Assembly (NCBI GenBank): GCA_025464005.1 | Contig: JAODBO010000150.1 | Coordinates: forward strand, 1 to 41,539 | Direction of reading: 5' to 3' | Source: Acidimicrobiaceae bacterium | Lineage (GTDB): Bacteria; Actinomycetota; Acidimicrobiia; Acidimicrobiales; Bog-793 | Length of the DNA stretch: 41,539 nt | Shown here: positions 7,860 to 15,907 of the stretch, piece after piece | How the letters are laid out: every line of letters begins with the position of its first letter | How positions within the stretch are numbered: position 1 is the stretch's first letter | Program-made: the position numbers and the translations under genes | The notes under the pieces: model-generated | Told to the model about the DNA's origin: nothing | The model's database searches: none | Seen by the model: the letters and a program-made list of their open reading frames with translations, nothing else

Positions 7860-7963
7860 CCAGCTATTTCGTCGCCTCGACCGTGCTACTCAACCCGGTG
7901 GTCCTCGAGGCCTCCTTCGTGCTCGAAGTCCACGAGAGCACGCTCGGGACCGTGCCCGCCTGA
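7860..7963 (+). pseudogene. 3' coding remnant of an unknown gene
   Basis: A plus-strand frame reading TSYFVASTVLLNPVVLEASF then VLEVHESTLGTVPA and stop (TGA 7961-7963) has almost exclusively G or C in third positions, a strong coding signature. Upstream the signal moves to a different frame (VDVADERQIAPMAADQ), suggesting a frameshift, and no start with a ribosome-binding site exists. The family is not recognised. It is probably the end of a chromosomal gene disrupted by the adjacent acquired segment. Confidence 0.35.
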
Positions 7964-8075
7964 GGCGGGACAAGTGCCTGAGGTCCTGGTGCGAGAGCCG
8001 CGGGTCCTGCGAGGCGAGCTGCTGCCGTAGGGTCGTCTGCGAATCGTCACCCACGAGGGGAGAACGGCGCGCGCG

Positions 8076-8648
8076 ATGGCTTGGCTCGTATGCGACTACG
8101 GCGACGTGATCAGTCGCACCCCCACTAAGAGCGACGTCGCGACGCTCGCGGCGCTGTGCCGGCTCGAGGTCGACGCCTTCGAGCGCGCCTACTGGAGGAC
8201 ACGGATCTCCTATGACCGGGGCGATATCGACGCCTTCGGCTACTGGAACGGCGTCGTCTCGGGGCCGCTGACGCCGGAGCGCCTCGTCGCGCTGATCGAG
8301 GCGGACGTGGCGAGCTGGACCCGGCTCAACGAGAGAGCGACCGCCGCAGTCGAGGATGCCGAGGCGCGCGGCCGACGGCTCGCTCTGCTCTCCAATGCCC
8401 CCGTCGAGATCGCGCGCGTCATCGACGCTATGCCGTGGTTCGCCCGTTTCGAGCACCGCATGTTCAGCTGTGACGTCCGCCTCACGAAGCCGGATCCGGC
8501 GATCTATCGAGCTCTCCTCGATCATCTCGACAGCGAGCCGTCCGAGGTCGCCTTCGTCGACGATCGCGTCGAGAACGTCGTCGCCGCCGGGGCACTCGGG
8601 ATCCGGGCGGTGCACTACCTCTCGCCGGAGACCTTCGGCGAGCTCTGA
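8076..8648 (+). CDS. HAD-superfamily hydrolase
   Basis: 190 residues. HAD motif I appears as VCDYGDVIS at the N-terminus (nucleophile Asp, with the second Asp as DYGD), motif II as LLSNAP near residue 108, motif III as the Lys in LTKPDPAIY, and motif IV as EVAFVDDRVENVVAA. The cap between motifs I and II is a helical C1 type, as in haloacid dehalogenase or epoxide-hydrolase N-terminal-like phosphatases. It is probably a small-molecule phosphatase of unknown substrate. The ATG at 8076 is preceded by GAGGGGAG about 12 nt upstream. It converges with the GH13 gene, with 19 bp between stops. Confidence 0.82.
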   Translation: MAWLVCDYGDVISRTPTKSDVATLAALCRLEVDAFERAYWRTRISYDRGDIDAFGYWNGVVSGPLTPERLVALIEADVASWTRLNERATAAVEDAEARGRRLALLSNAPVEIARVIDAMPWFARFEHRMFSCDVRLTKPDPAIYRALLDHLDSEPSEVAFVDDRVENVVAAGALGIRAVHYLSPETFGEL

Positions 8649-8667
8649 CACGAACCGGGGGCGGGCG

Positions 8668-10317
8668 CTAGCCGATGCGGAGCCACACGGCCGTGTCGGT
8701 GGGCAGCGCGCCGCTGCGAAGCGGACCGCTCGCCACGAGGACGCGCTCGTGGGCCGGGAGCTCGACCGGTTGAGCAGATAGGTTCACGGCGACGACGAGG
8801 TCGGCGCCACGTTGGAAGCACAGGACACCCTCCGGTGAGGGTCGCCACTCGAGATCGCCCGTCGCGAGGGCGGCCTCGGAACGGCGCAGGCGCAGTGCGT
8901 CGCGATACAGCTCGAGCATCGACGACGGGTCCCCCGTCTCGCTCTCGGCGGTGACGCCCTTCCACTGCGCCGGCTGCGGGAGCCAGGGCACGCTCGCCTC
9001 CGGCCCGAAGCCGAACGGCGGCTGGGCGCCCGACCACGGGAGCGGCACGCGGCAACCGTCGCGGCCCCGGTCGGTGCGCCCGGAACGCTCCCAGATCGGG
9101 TCCTGGAGCAGCTCGTCGGGGAGATCCTCGACCTCCCACAGACCCAGCTCGTCGCCCTGGTAGACGTAGACGCCTCCGGGCAACGAGAGCATGAGGAGCG
9201 CAGCGGCGCGTGCCCGGCGGTTGCCGAGCTCGAGATCGGACGGCTCGCCGATGCGCCGATCCGCCATGTCGAACGCCGTATGCGCCCGGCCGTAGCGGGT
9301 GACGAGCCGCACCACGTCGTGGTTACCGAGCACCCACGTCGGCACCGCGCCCAGGCGGGCGTGGGAGTCCAGGGTGACCTCGACCACTTCCCGCAAGGGT
9401 GCGGCATCCCAGGCGCAGCAGAGGTAGTCGAAGTTGAACGCCGAGTGCAGCTCGTCGGGGCGAAGGTACTTCGCGAACCGCTCCCGCTCGGGCAACCAGA
9501 CCTCGCCGATGAGCAGACGCTTCTCGTCGTAGGAGTCGGCGACCTGTCGCCACTGACGGTAGATGTCGTGGATGGCGTCGCGATCCACGAATGGGTGCGT
9601 GCCGTCGACCGCGTCGAGCGTCTCGGGGGAGATATCGGCGAGTGACGGCTCCTTCACGAGCAGAGCCGCCGAGTCGATCCGGACGCCGTCGACGCCGCGA
9701 TCGAACCAGAACCTCAGGATCTCGACGAACTCTTCCCGGACGTCGGATTCCTCCCAGTTGAAGTCCGGCTGCTCTGGGGCGAACAGGTGCAGGTACCACT
9801 CCCCTGGCGCGCCGTGCGCGTCGACCGTCCGCGTCCATGCCGGGCCGCCGAATATCGACTCCCAGTTGTTCGGCGGAAGCTCACCGGCTTCGCCGCGGCC
9901 CGGGCGGAAGTGGAACCGCGCCCTCTCGGGCGAGCCAGGTGACGAGGCGAGCGCCTCCTCGAACCACGACTGGCGATCGGAGCCGTGATTGGGGACGACG
10001 TCGATCAGGATCCGGATACCGAGCTCGTGGGCCTCGGCAATGAGCTGCTCGGCTTCGGCCAGCGATCCGAACTCCGGTGCGATCTCCCGGTAGTCGGCGA
10101 CGTCGTAACCGCCGTCGGCCATCGGCGACGGGTACCACGGGGTGAACCAGATCGCGTCCACCCCGAGCGCGGCGAGGTAACCGAGCCGCGAGCGCACGCC
10201 GGCGAGGTCGCCGACGCCGTCGCCGTTGCCGTCCGCGAAGCTGCGGATGTACACCTGGTAGATCGCCGCCGATGCCCACCAGTGGGCGTCGCTCGCTACG
10301 GCGTGCTCCTCGATCAT
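8668..10317 (-). CDS. GH13 alpha-glucosidase (oligo-1,6-glucosidase/alpha-glucosidase type)
   Basis: 549 residues. It hydrolyses terminal alpha-linked glucose from short oligosaccharides in the cytoplasm. The N-terminal barrel start IYQVYIRSFADGNGDGVGDL is typical of the subfamily. The catalytic nucleophile Asp is in GVDGVRIDSAALL, the acid/base Glu in RLLIGEVWLPE, and the transition-state Asp in VLGNHDVVRLV; IDVVPNHGSD is conserved region I. The start is ATG at 10315-10317 with AGGGAGG just upstream. It sits downstream of the remains of an alpha-glucoside ABC transporter and a LacI regulator, so the intact locus would have been regulator-binding protein-permeases-glucosidase. The enzyme looks complete, so it may now serve intracellular or otherwise imported substrate. 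Confidence 0.9.
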   Translation of the reverse strand: MIEEHAVASDAHWWASAAIYQVYIRSFADGNGDGVGDLAGVRSRLGYLAALGVDAIWFTPWYPSPMADGGYDVADYREIAPEFGSLAEAEQLIAEAHELGIRILIDVVPNHGSDRQSWFEEALASSPGSPERARFHFRPGRGEAGELPPNNWESIFGGPAWTRTVDAHGAPGEWYLHLFAPEQPDFNWEESDVREEFVEILRFWFDRGVDGVRIDSAALLVKEPSLADISPETLDAVDGTHPFVDRDAIHDIYRQWRQVADSYDEKRLLIGEVWLPERERFAKYLRPDELHSAFNFDYLCCAWDAAPLREVVEVTLDSHARLGAVPTWVLGNHDVVRLVTRYGRAHTAFDMADRRIGEPSDLELGNRRARAAALLMLSLPGGVYVYQGDELGLWEVEDLPDELLQDPIWERSGRTDRGRDGCRVPLPWSGAQPPFGFGPEASVPWLPQPAQWKGVTAESETGDPSSMLELYRDALRLRRSEAALATGDLEWRPSPEGVLCFQRGADLVVAVNLSAQPVELPAHERVLVASGPLRSGALPTDTAVWLRIG

Positions 10318-10359
10318 CGAACCTCCCTGATGCCGAATACGGACAAGCGCCGGGCTCGG

Positions 10360-10562
10360 TCAGCCGGTGCTGCTGCCGGCAAGAAGGCCGGCCACGATGT
10401 GTCGCTGGAGCACGAAGAAGACGACGATCATCGAGATGCTCGCCATGACCATCGTCGCGAGCAAGATCTCGAGCGGCGTCCCGGTGAGAGCGCGACGAGT
10501 GCCACGCTGATCGGCGCCTCCTGGGTGTCCGACGAGAACACGAGCGGGGGTCCTCCAACTCG
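10360..10562 (-). pseudogene. C-terminal fragment of a sugar ABC permease (MalG/AglG-like), frameshifted
   Basis: The end of the frame reads LEILLATMVMASISMIVVF followed by FVLQRHIVAGLLAG, the last membrane helix and tail of MalG-type permeases, and stops at 10360. In the neighbouring frame just upstream lies PLVFSSDTQEAPISVALVAL, which is the preceding piece of the same protein, so a frameshift separates them at about 10490. All earlier membrane helices and the EAA loop are gone. The intact protein would have been the second membrane subunit of an alpha-glucoside importer. Confidence 0.75.
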
Positions 10563-10601
10563 TACGGGGTCGAGCGCGACCGGCGGGGGCACAGAACAGA
10601 G

Positions 10602-10641
10602 GAGGGACCGGCCGGGCGGGGGTACACCCGGCCGGTCCCTC
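10602..10641. terminator. Strong hairpin between binding-protein and permease remnants
   Basis: Two perfect 15-bp arms (10602-10616 and 10627-10641, core GGGACCGGCCGGG) enclose a 10-nt loop. There is no T-run. In sugar ABC operons a stem-loop after the binding-protein gene commonly stabilises or attenuates the transcript so that the binding protein is made in excess. This one sits exactly there, and its perfect pairing has survived the loss of the genes around it. Confidence 0.65.
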
Positions 10642-10648
10642 GGATCTG

Positions 10649-10992
10649 GTGCTTGTCGCCGCCAACAGGTTGTTGACCTGACCGGCGGCCGCCCCCAGCA
10701 GCTGCTGGGCATTCGCACCCTGGTTGGTGAGCACCGCGGACATCACGCCGTCGAGGACCCGGTAGATCTGTTGCGTGTCAGGCGGTTCGACGACCGACGG
10801 CATGGTGAGCATGGCGTCATGGAACTTGGCAAAGTTCGCAATCCGCTCGTTCGTGTAGGGCTTCTTGGCGGCGATGTTGACCGTCGCCATCTTGCCGGTC
10901 CACAAGTTCGGCTCGGGAAGACCGACCGGCTGCTTCTGGGCCTCGGAGGCTTGTAGTTGGCGCAGATGTGCGCGAGCAATCCCCCCGGTCCG
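10649..10992 (-). pseudogene. C-terminal fragment of a sugar ABC substrate-binding protein
   Basis: A frame closed upstream by TAG (10993-10995) contains QKQPVGLPEPNLWTGKMATV, then AKFHDAMLTMPSVVEPP, then IYRVLDGVMSAVLTNQ and GANAQQLLGAAAGQVNNLL. This is the characteristic C-terminal lobe end of family 1 sugar-binding lipoproteins. The signal peptide, lipobox and about three quarters of the protein are absent, and no clean stop follows NNLLA. The piece runs into the hairpin and then the permease tail, so a deletion removed the rest of the binding protein, the first permease and most of the second. Confidence 0.72.
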
Positions 10993-10995
10993 CTA

Positions 10996-11209
10996 GTCCT
11001 CCGTCAGGCTGCACCTGATCGGGCGCCGTCGTCCGACGACGTGGCGATGACTGTACATATTCGACTAAGAGTACGCAAGATCTGAATGAAAGATTTTAAT
11101 ATTCGGCCTGCAGTCTTGAAGATGCTCGTCAGAAAGCTCGGCGATGAGGAGCCGGTCCGAGCAACGCTCGCCTCGTTCGGGCTGTGGCGCCGCGCCCCCG
11201 ATCGGCGGA
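10996..11209. other. AT-rich gap, probable relic promoter region
   Basis: The gap between the transporter remnants and lacI contains a conspicuously AT-rich block at about 11045-11125, in contrast to the GC-rich surroundings. It is where the promoter and operator of the lost transporter operon would be expected. I find no clear LacI-type palindrome. Confidence 0.4.
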
Positions 11210-12241
11210 TCAACCGACGGGAAGCGCGGCGTCGCGCCGCACCGCCGGAGCCGTCGAGCCGCGCACGACCAGCTCCGGCTCGAACAGCAGCTCCTCGGGC
11301 GCGACCGAGGCGCCTTCCACCTGGCTGACGAGGATGGAGACTGCCGCTCGTCCCATCGCCTCGATCGGCTGGCGCACCGTAGTGAGCGGCGGGTCGGTAC
11401 ACATCATGAAGGCCGAGTCGTCGTAGCCGACGACGGAGACGTCCTCCGGCACCCTCAGACCGAGGCGGCGTACCGCCCGGATCGCCCCGAGCGCCAGCGG
11501 ATCGCTGCCACAGACGATCCCGGTGGCTCCTCGCTGCACGAGCCTCGCCGCGGCGGCATGTCCGGCTTCCAGCGAGAACGGCGCTCGTTCGATCCGCCCG
11601 AGCGCGTCATCGAGGCCGAGCCGGCCAGAGACCGCACGCAGAGCCGCAAGCTTGCGCCGGCTCGGGACGTGGTCCTCCGGCCCGAGGATCACCCCGACCT
11701 GGCGATGGCCGAGCGATGCCAGGTGGCCGCACGCCTGCTCGATCGCGACCGCGTCGTCTGCGCACACCTGAGGAAACGCCAGATCCTCTATGGCGGCGTT
11801 GACGAGCACCACCGGCAGGGAGCGCTCGCGTAGCAGCTTGTAGTGCTCGTGCGGCGAGTCGATCTCCGCATAGTTGCCCCCGGCGAAGACCACGCCAGAG
11901 ACCTGCTGGTCGAGCAGCATGTCGACATACTCCGCTTCGGACAGATTGCTGCCGGCCCGGGTGCAGAGGACCGGCGTGAACCCGAGCTGAGCGAGCGCGC
12001 CGCCCACCACTTCGGCGAGCGCGGGGAAGATCGGGTTCTGCAGCTCCGGAAGGACGAGCCCGACCAGGCGCGCGCGCTCACCTCGTAGCTGGGTGGGCCG
12101 CTCGTAGCCGAGCACGTCAAGTGCTGTGAGCACGGCGGCACGGGTGGCCTGGGACACGCCCGGCCTGCCGTTGAGCACGCGGCTGACGGTCGCCTCGCTG
12201 ACTCCGACCTTCTTCGCTACGTCTGCCAGTCGCCGCGTCAT
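11210..12241 (-). CDS. LacI-family transcriptional regulator
   Basis: 343 residues. The N-terminal helix-turn-helix is clear: RLADVAKKVGVSEATVSRVL (residues 3-22), then NGRPGVSQATRAAVLTALDV, then LGYERP. A periplasmic-binding-protein-like effector domain follows, with LVGLVLPELQNPIFPALAE and GIVCGSDPLALGAIRAVRRL plus VSVVGYDDSAFM. It probably represses the adjacent alpha-glucoside locus and is released by an alpha-glucoside. The ATG at 12239-12241 is chosen because the helix-turn-helix begins right after it and a TACACT box (12248-12253) ends 6 nt upstream. With most of its target operon deleted, the regulator may now control only itself and the glucosidase. Confidence 0.9.
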   Translation of the reverse strand: MTRRLADVAKKVGVSEATVSRVLNGRPGVSQATRAAVLTALDVLGYERPTQLRGERARLVGLVLPELQNPIFPALAEVVGGALAQLGFTPVLCTRAGSNLSEAEYVDMLLDQQVSGVVFAGGNYAEIDSPHEHYKLLRERSLPVVLVNAAIEDLAFPQVCADDAVAIEQACGHLASLGHRQVGVILGPEDHVPSRRKLAALRAVSGRLGLDDALGRIERAPFSLEAGHAAAARLVQRGATGIVCGSDPLALGAIRAVRRLGLRVPEDVSVVGYDDSAFMMCTDPPLTTVRQPIEAMGRAAVSILVSQVEGASVAPEELLFEPELVVRGSTAPAVRRDAALPVG

Positions 12242-12247
12242 GACGCA

Positions 12248-12253
12248 AGTGTA
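12248..12253 (-). promoter_or_regulatory. -10 box TACACT of lacI (leaderless)
   Basis: TACACT on the minus strand ends 6 nt before the lacI ATG, with no Shine-Dalgarno in between. A start of transcription at the A of ATG fits. Confidence 0.5.
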
Positions 12254-12315
12254 GGACGAACCGCGCGCAGGATCGCCGGGACGGCGTGCCGGGGGCTCGC
12301 AATTCGCGCCACCCC

Positions 12316-12354
12316 GCTGCAACATGCATCAGTTATCGATATGGAATTTGCAGC
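12316..12354. promoter_or_regulatory. Dyad upstream of lacI: GCTGCAA ... TTGCAGC
   Basis: A perfect 7-bp inverted repeat (12316-12322 and 12348-12354) flanks a 25-bp AT-rich core that itself contains ATGCAT and ATCGAT palindromes. It lies 75-113 bp upstream of lacI and 53 bp beyond the end of menD. It could be an autoregulatory operator pair or a loop site; the spacing is too wide for one LacI dimer. Confidence 0.3.
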
Positions 12355-12406
12355 AACTCGTCGACTCCGCTACCCGGAGACCGAGGCGATCGGCACGCCG
12401 GATCGC

Positions 12407-14221
12407 CTAGCCGACGGCGAGGGAGAGGTCGACTGCGGACGCGACCGCCGCGTGCAGCTCCTCGTGGAGCGCCACGTTGGCGCGGCGCTCGGTGCGCACG
12501 AGGACGACCTGGAGCCCGCCCTCCGCGATCGCCGTGTCGAGGGCCGTGCCGAGATCAGCGATCTTGTCGACCACGAGGACGCCGCAGCCGAAGCCGAGGG
12601 CGACGTGTCCGAGATCGCAGGCCTGCGGCGTCGCGAAGCCGCGTTCGAAGCTGGCCTCGTCGAGCGATGCCGCGTACGGCAGGAAGTTGAAGATGCCGCC
12701 TCCCGCGTTGTCGACGACGACGAGGGTCGCGTCCGGACGCTCCTCGGCCGCCCCCCAGACGAGCCCCGATACGTCGTGCAGGAAGGCGAGGTCGCCGAGG
12801 AGCCCGACGACAGGGCCGCCGACGCCATCGCATGCCGACGCGACGCCGAGGACCGTCGAGGTGATGCCGTCGATGCCGTTCGCACCGCGGTTCGCGAGCA
12901 CCGCCGGCGCGCCCGGGCGCGCCCGGGCGAACCACTCGAGGTCCCGGATCGGCATCGACGACGACGCCACGAGCGTGGCGCCTGGCGGAAGGAGTGCGAA
13001 GAGATCGCGCGCGACTCCCGGCTCGGTCACCTCCACATGCGGCGCGAGCACCTCGTCGATCGCCTCCTGGGCCGCTTGCTCGGCCCGCTGCCACGACGAG
13101 AGCCACGTCCGGTCGGTGACGGTGCCCGCGGACGCGTCGAGCCGCTCCACGGCTGCGAGAGCGAGCTCCGCCGGGTCGGCCGCGATCAGCTTCGAAGCCG
13201 TGCGATCAGGGTCCTGGAAGCGGCCGTAGGGGTCGACGACCACGTGCTCGGCCCCGGCGGCCGACGTGGTGACGCACCAGCTCGCGAGCACCTTCGACGC
13301 GTGCGGTGCGCCGAGGTGGAGCACGACGTCCGGCAGCAACACCGACAGCGCGGCACTGCTGCGCACCAGCCCGTCGCAGGCGGCCACGACCTCTGGATAG
13401 GGCTCGCGCGGCCACGCCCGCGGGTCGGCGAGCACGGGCCACCCGAGCGCCCGGGCGAGAGCGAGCACGGGAGCCGCGTCGGGGCTCGACCCGCCGGTCG
13501 TCGCGCCGTCCTCGTCCTCGGGTCTGGCGCCGCCCGCGCCCGCGCCGGCGATGATGACACCCCGCTCCACGCCGGCAACCGCGCCGAGCAGCGCGGCCAA
13601 TGCAGCGCGGCTCGCGCCGACCCCGCCGGTGCGCTCGTGCCAGGGCGATCTCGCGCCAGATCGGCGCTTGGGCGCCGGCTCCCCGCGCTCGCCGGTGAGC
13701 GGATCGCGGAACGCGAGGTTGCAGTGCACGGGGCCGGGACCGCGCGGGCCGGCGACAGACTCCGCGACCAGACGGCTCGCCATCGATCGCCACGTGCCGC
13801 GGGTGGCCTCGTCGGGCACACCGGGCTCGAGGTAGAGGCGCACCGCACCGCCGAAGAGCCCCTGCTGGTCGATCGTCTGGGGCGCTCCGACGCGGTGCAG
13901 CTCGGGCGGGCGGTCCGCCGTGCACACGATGAGCGGCACCCCGCCGAGATCCGCCTCGATCACCGCGGCGTGCACCTCGGCTGCCGCCGTTCCCGACGTG
14001 GTGACGAGCACGGTCGGCCGCCCGGTGCCGAGCGAGCAGCCGATCGCGAAGAACGCCGCCGAGCGCTCGTCGAGGCGCACGTGGACCCGGACCGCCGGAT
14101 CGGCGAGCAGCGCGACGGCGAGCGGGCTCGACCGCGAGCCCGGGGAGACGACAGCGTCGCGCACGCCGGCGATCACCCACTCGTCGACCAGGGTCGCGGC
14201 AAAGTCCGCCTGGGTGTTCAT
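12407..14221 (-). CDS. menD: SEPHCHC synthase MenD (menaquinone synthesis)
   Basis: 604 residues. This thiamine-diphosphate enzyme adds the succinic semialdehyde unit from 2-oxoglutarate to isochorismate. The N-terminal domain has DAVVSPGSRSSPLAVAL and the cofactor-activating Glu region RLDERSAAFFAIG, followed by VLVTTSGTAAAEVHAAVIEA. The C-terminal cofactor-binding block reads NRGANGIDGITS, then GLLGDLAFLHD and VVVDNAGGGIFNFLP. The start is ATG at 14219-14221; a TTG two codons upstream is possible but has no better ribosome-binding site. It diverges from menH, its pathway partner, across 47 bp. MenF and MenC are not in this window. Confidence 0.93.
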   Translation of the reverse strand: MNTQADFAATLVDEWVIAGVRDAVVSPGSRSSPLAVALLADPAVRVHVRLDERSAAFFAIGCSLGTGRPTVLVTTSGTAAAEVHAAVIEADLGGVPLIVCTADRPPELHRVGAPQTIDQQGLFGGAVRLYLEPGVPDEATRGTWRSMASRLVAESVAGPRGPGPVHCNLAFRDPLTGERGEPAPKRRSGARSPWHERTGGVGASRAALAALLGAVAGVERGVIIAGAGAGGARPEDEDGATTGGSSPDAAPVLALARALGWPVLADPRAWPREPYPEVVAACDGLVRSSAALSVLLPDVVLHLGAPHASKVLASWCVTTSAAGAEHVVVDPYGRFQDPDRTASKLIAADPAELALAAVERLDASAGTVTDRTWLSSWQRAEQAAQEAIDEVLAPHVEVTEPGVARDLFALLPPGATLVASSSMPIRDLEWFARARPGAPAVLANRGANGIDGITSTVLGVASACDGVGGPVVGLLGDLAFLHDVSGLVWGAAEERPDATLVVVDNAGGGIFNFLPYAASLDEASFERGFATPQACDLGHVALGFGCGVLVVDKIADLGTALDTAIAEGGLQVVLVRTERRANVALHEELHAAVASAVDLSLAVG

Positions 14222-14254
14222 CGACAACCGCGGTGGGCCGCGCGCGCCGCCGGG

Positions 14255-14260
14255 TACCCT
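14255..14260 (+). promoter_or_regulatory. -10 box TACCCT of menH (leaderless)
   Basis: TACCCT ends 8 nt before the GTG at 14269 within the 47-bp menD/menH divergent gap. It supports GTG 14269 over the upstream GTG 14233. Confidence 0.45.
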
Positions 14261-14268
14261 CGGCGACG

Positions 14269-15024
14269 GTGCGCTCCCGACGTGTCGTCCTCGTCCACGG
14301 CTTCACCCAGACCGGCGCATCGTGGCGCCGCGTCGCCACGTTGCTCGAGCCGCTTTGCGAGGTGGTGGCCCTCGACCTCCCGGGTCACGGCAGCTCGTCG
14401 GAACGATCGGTCACAGGCATGTCCGAGGCCGCTGCGCTTATCGGCGAGGCGGGGCAGCGGGCCACCTATGTCGGCTATTCGCTCGGTGGGAGGCTGTGCC
14501 TGACGCTCGCTCTCGAGCACCCCGAGCTCGTCGAGCAGCTCGTGCTCGTCGGCGCCACCGCCGGCATCGAGGACCCCGACGAGCGAGCCGCCCGCCGGGT
14601 AGCGGACGGCCAGCTGGCGGACAAGCTCGACCCCGTCGGGGGAACAGAGCCCATGGCAGTCTCCGAGTTCCTCGGCGAGTGGCTCAAAGGTCCGCTCTTC
14701 GGCCATCTCGACGCCGAGCAGGCCGACGTCGCCTCGAGGAAGGTGAATACCGGGGCGGGGCTCGCCGCGTCGCTGCGCAGTGTCGGCACGGGCAGCCAGC
14801 AACCCTCGTGGGACCGGCTCTCGGGCCTCGAGATGCCCGTGCTGCTCGTCACGGGCGAGCGTGACGAGAAGTTCGGACGTCTGGCCGAGGCGATGGTGGC
14901 CCGCATCGGCGACAACGCGTCGCACGTCGTCGTGCCCGGGGCCGGTCACGCGGTGCCGTTCGAGGCGCCGGAGGCGTTCGCGGCGCTCGTCGCCGAGGCA
15001 CTCACAGGGCGATCCCGAGGGTGA
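14269..15024 (+). CDS. menH: Alpha/beta hydrolase, probable SHCHC synthase MenH
   Basis: 251 residues. MenH removes pyruvate from the MenD product to give SHCHC. The alpha/beta-hydrolase fold is clear: VVLVHGFTQTGASWRRV with the oxyanion HGF, LDLPGHGSS, the nucleophile elbow VGYSLGGRLCLTLAL, a late Asp in LVTGERDEKFG, and the catalytic His in VPGAGHAVPFEAP. The divergent position next to menD and the tail-to-tail overlap with menA place it in the pathway. The family is large, so specificity rests on context. GTG 14269 is preferred because of the TACCCT box 8 nt upstream. Its last 23 bases overlap the end of menA. Confidence 0.82.
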   Translation: MRSRRVVLVHGFTQTGASWRRVATLLEPLCEVVALDLPGHGSSSERSVTGMSEAAALIGEAGQRATYVGYSLGGRLCLTLALEHPELVEQLVLVGATAGIEDPDERAARRVADGQLADKLDPVGGTEPMAVSEFLGEWLKGPLFGHLDAEQADVASRKVNTGAGLAASLRSVGTGSQQPSWDRLSGLEMPVLLVTGERDEKFGRLAEAMVARIGDNASHVVVPGAGHAVPFEAPEAFAALVAEALTGRSRG

Positions 15025-15907
15025 GCAGCGCGCCGAACGCGATCTGCAACGCGCCGGTCATGGCGAGCACGGCGATGAGGTCGCGCCCTGCGGCGCCACC
15101 GAGCACCTTGCGCACCGGAGCGGCGGCGGGTACCACGGCGAGAAAGGCGAGGAGCGCGAAGGGGCGCCAGGCGGCAATCGCGCCGACGAGGAGCAAACTG
15201 GTGGCGATCGTCCCGACATAGAGGCGGCGCGTCCTCCGGTCTCCGAGGAGCACCGCGAGGGTTCGCTTGCCCGACCGGGCATCGGTCGGGATGTCGCGGA
15301 GGTTGTTGACGACGAGCAGCGCCACGGCGAGGAGCCCGACCGGGACGGCCGCGACGAAGGCGAGCGCCGGCAGCTCCCCGCAGCTCACGTAGACGGTGCC
15401 GACCACCGCTACGAGCCCGAAGAAGCAGAACACGAACACCTCGCCCAGGCCGAGGTAGCCGTAGGGGTGGCGACCCCCCGTGTAGAACCAACCTGCCGCG
15501 ATCGCGGCGGCGCCGACGGCCACGAGCCACGCAGATGTCGAGAGCGCCAGAGCGAGACCGGCGGCGGCCGCGAGGGCGAAGACCGCGAATGCAGCGAGCT
15601 TGACTGTGCGAGGGGGCGCCAGGCCGCTCGCCACGAGCCGGGTCGGGCCGACGCGGGCCTCGTCGGTTCCCCGGACGCCGTCCGAGTAGTCGTTGGCGAG
15701 ATTGGTGCCGACCTGCAGCGCGAGCGAGACGACGAGGGCGAGCGCGGTGTGCCACCAGACGACGCGGCCCGTCGCATGGGCCACCGCGGCCCCCACGGCG
15801 ACCGGCACTACCGCGGCGGGCAGCGTGCGAGGCCGGGTGGCCTGCAGCCAGTCGCCGAGGCTCGCTGCAGGCAACCGGCTGCCCGCCGTCGGCACGCCCG
15901 CGGTCAT
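15002..15907 (-). CDS. menA: 1,4-dihydroxy-2-naphthoate polyprenyltransferase MenA
   Basis: 301 residues with about eight or nine predicted membrane helices, a UbiA-family prenyltransferase. It attaches the polyprenyl chain to dihydroxynaphthoate in the membrane. The two Asp-rich substrate motifs are present: [16 protein letters not shown] near residue 65, and [19 protein letters not shown] near 185. ATG 15905-15907 overlaps the menB TGA in the four bases ATGA, so menB-menA form a coupled pair. Its 3' end overlaps the convergent menH gene by 23 bp. Confidence 0.93.
   Translation of the reverse strand: MTAGVPTAGSRLPAASLGDWLQATRPRTLPAAVVPVAVGAAVAHATGRVVWWHTALALVVSLALQVGTNLANDYSDGVRGTDEARVGPTRLVASGLAPPRTVKLAAFAVFALAAAAGLALALSTSAWLVAVGAAAIAAGWFYTGGRHPYGYLGLGEVFVFCFFGLVAVVGTVYVSCGELPALAFVAAVPVGLLAVALLVVNNLRDIPTDARSGKRTLAVLLGDRRTRRLYVGTIATSLLLVGAIAAWRPFALLAFLAVVPAAAPVRKVLGGAAGRDLIAVLAMTGALQIAFGALLTLGIAL

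Larger units (their letters stand above)
7620..8075. other. 456-bp stretch with gene remnants only
   Basis: Between the rox-like gene and the HAD gene I see no intact gene. The stretch contains the tyrosine-recombinase remnant (minus strand, about 7707-7814), a plus-strand coding tail ending at 7963, and a perfect hairpin CCCGCC-TGA-GGCGGG at 7955-7969 that includes that tail's stop codon. Confidence 0.5.

Noticed and set aside
11004..11402. Minus-strand frame reading FLTSIFKTAGRILKSF near the AT-rich gap
   Set aside because: It overlaps the end of lacI in another frame, and its open part is just AT-rich sequence without coding bias.
12341..14503. 720-codon plus-strand frame opposite menD
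   Set aside because: GC-rich antisense frames are often open; the minus-strand frame has all ThDP-enzyme motifs.
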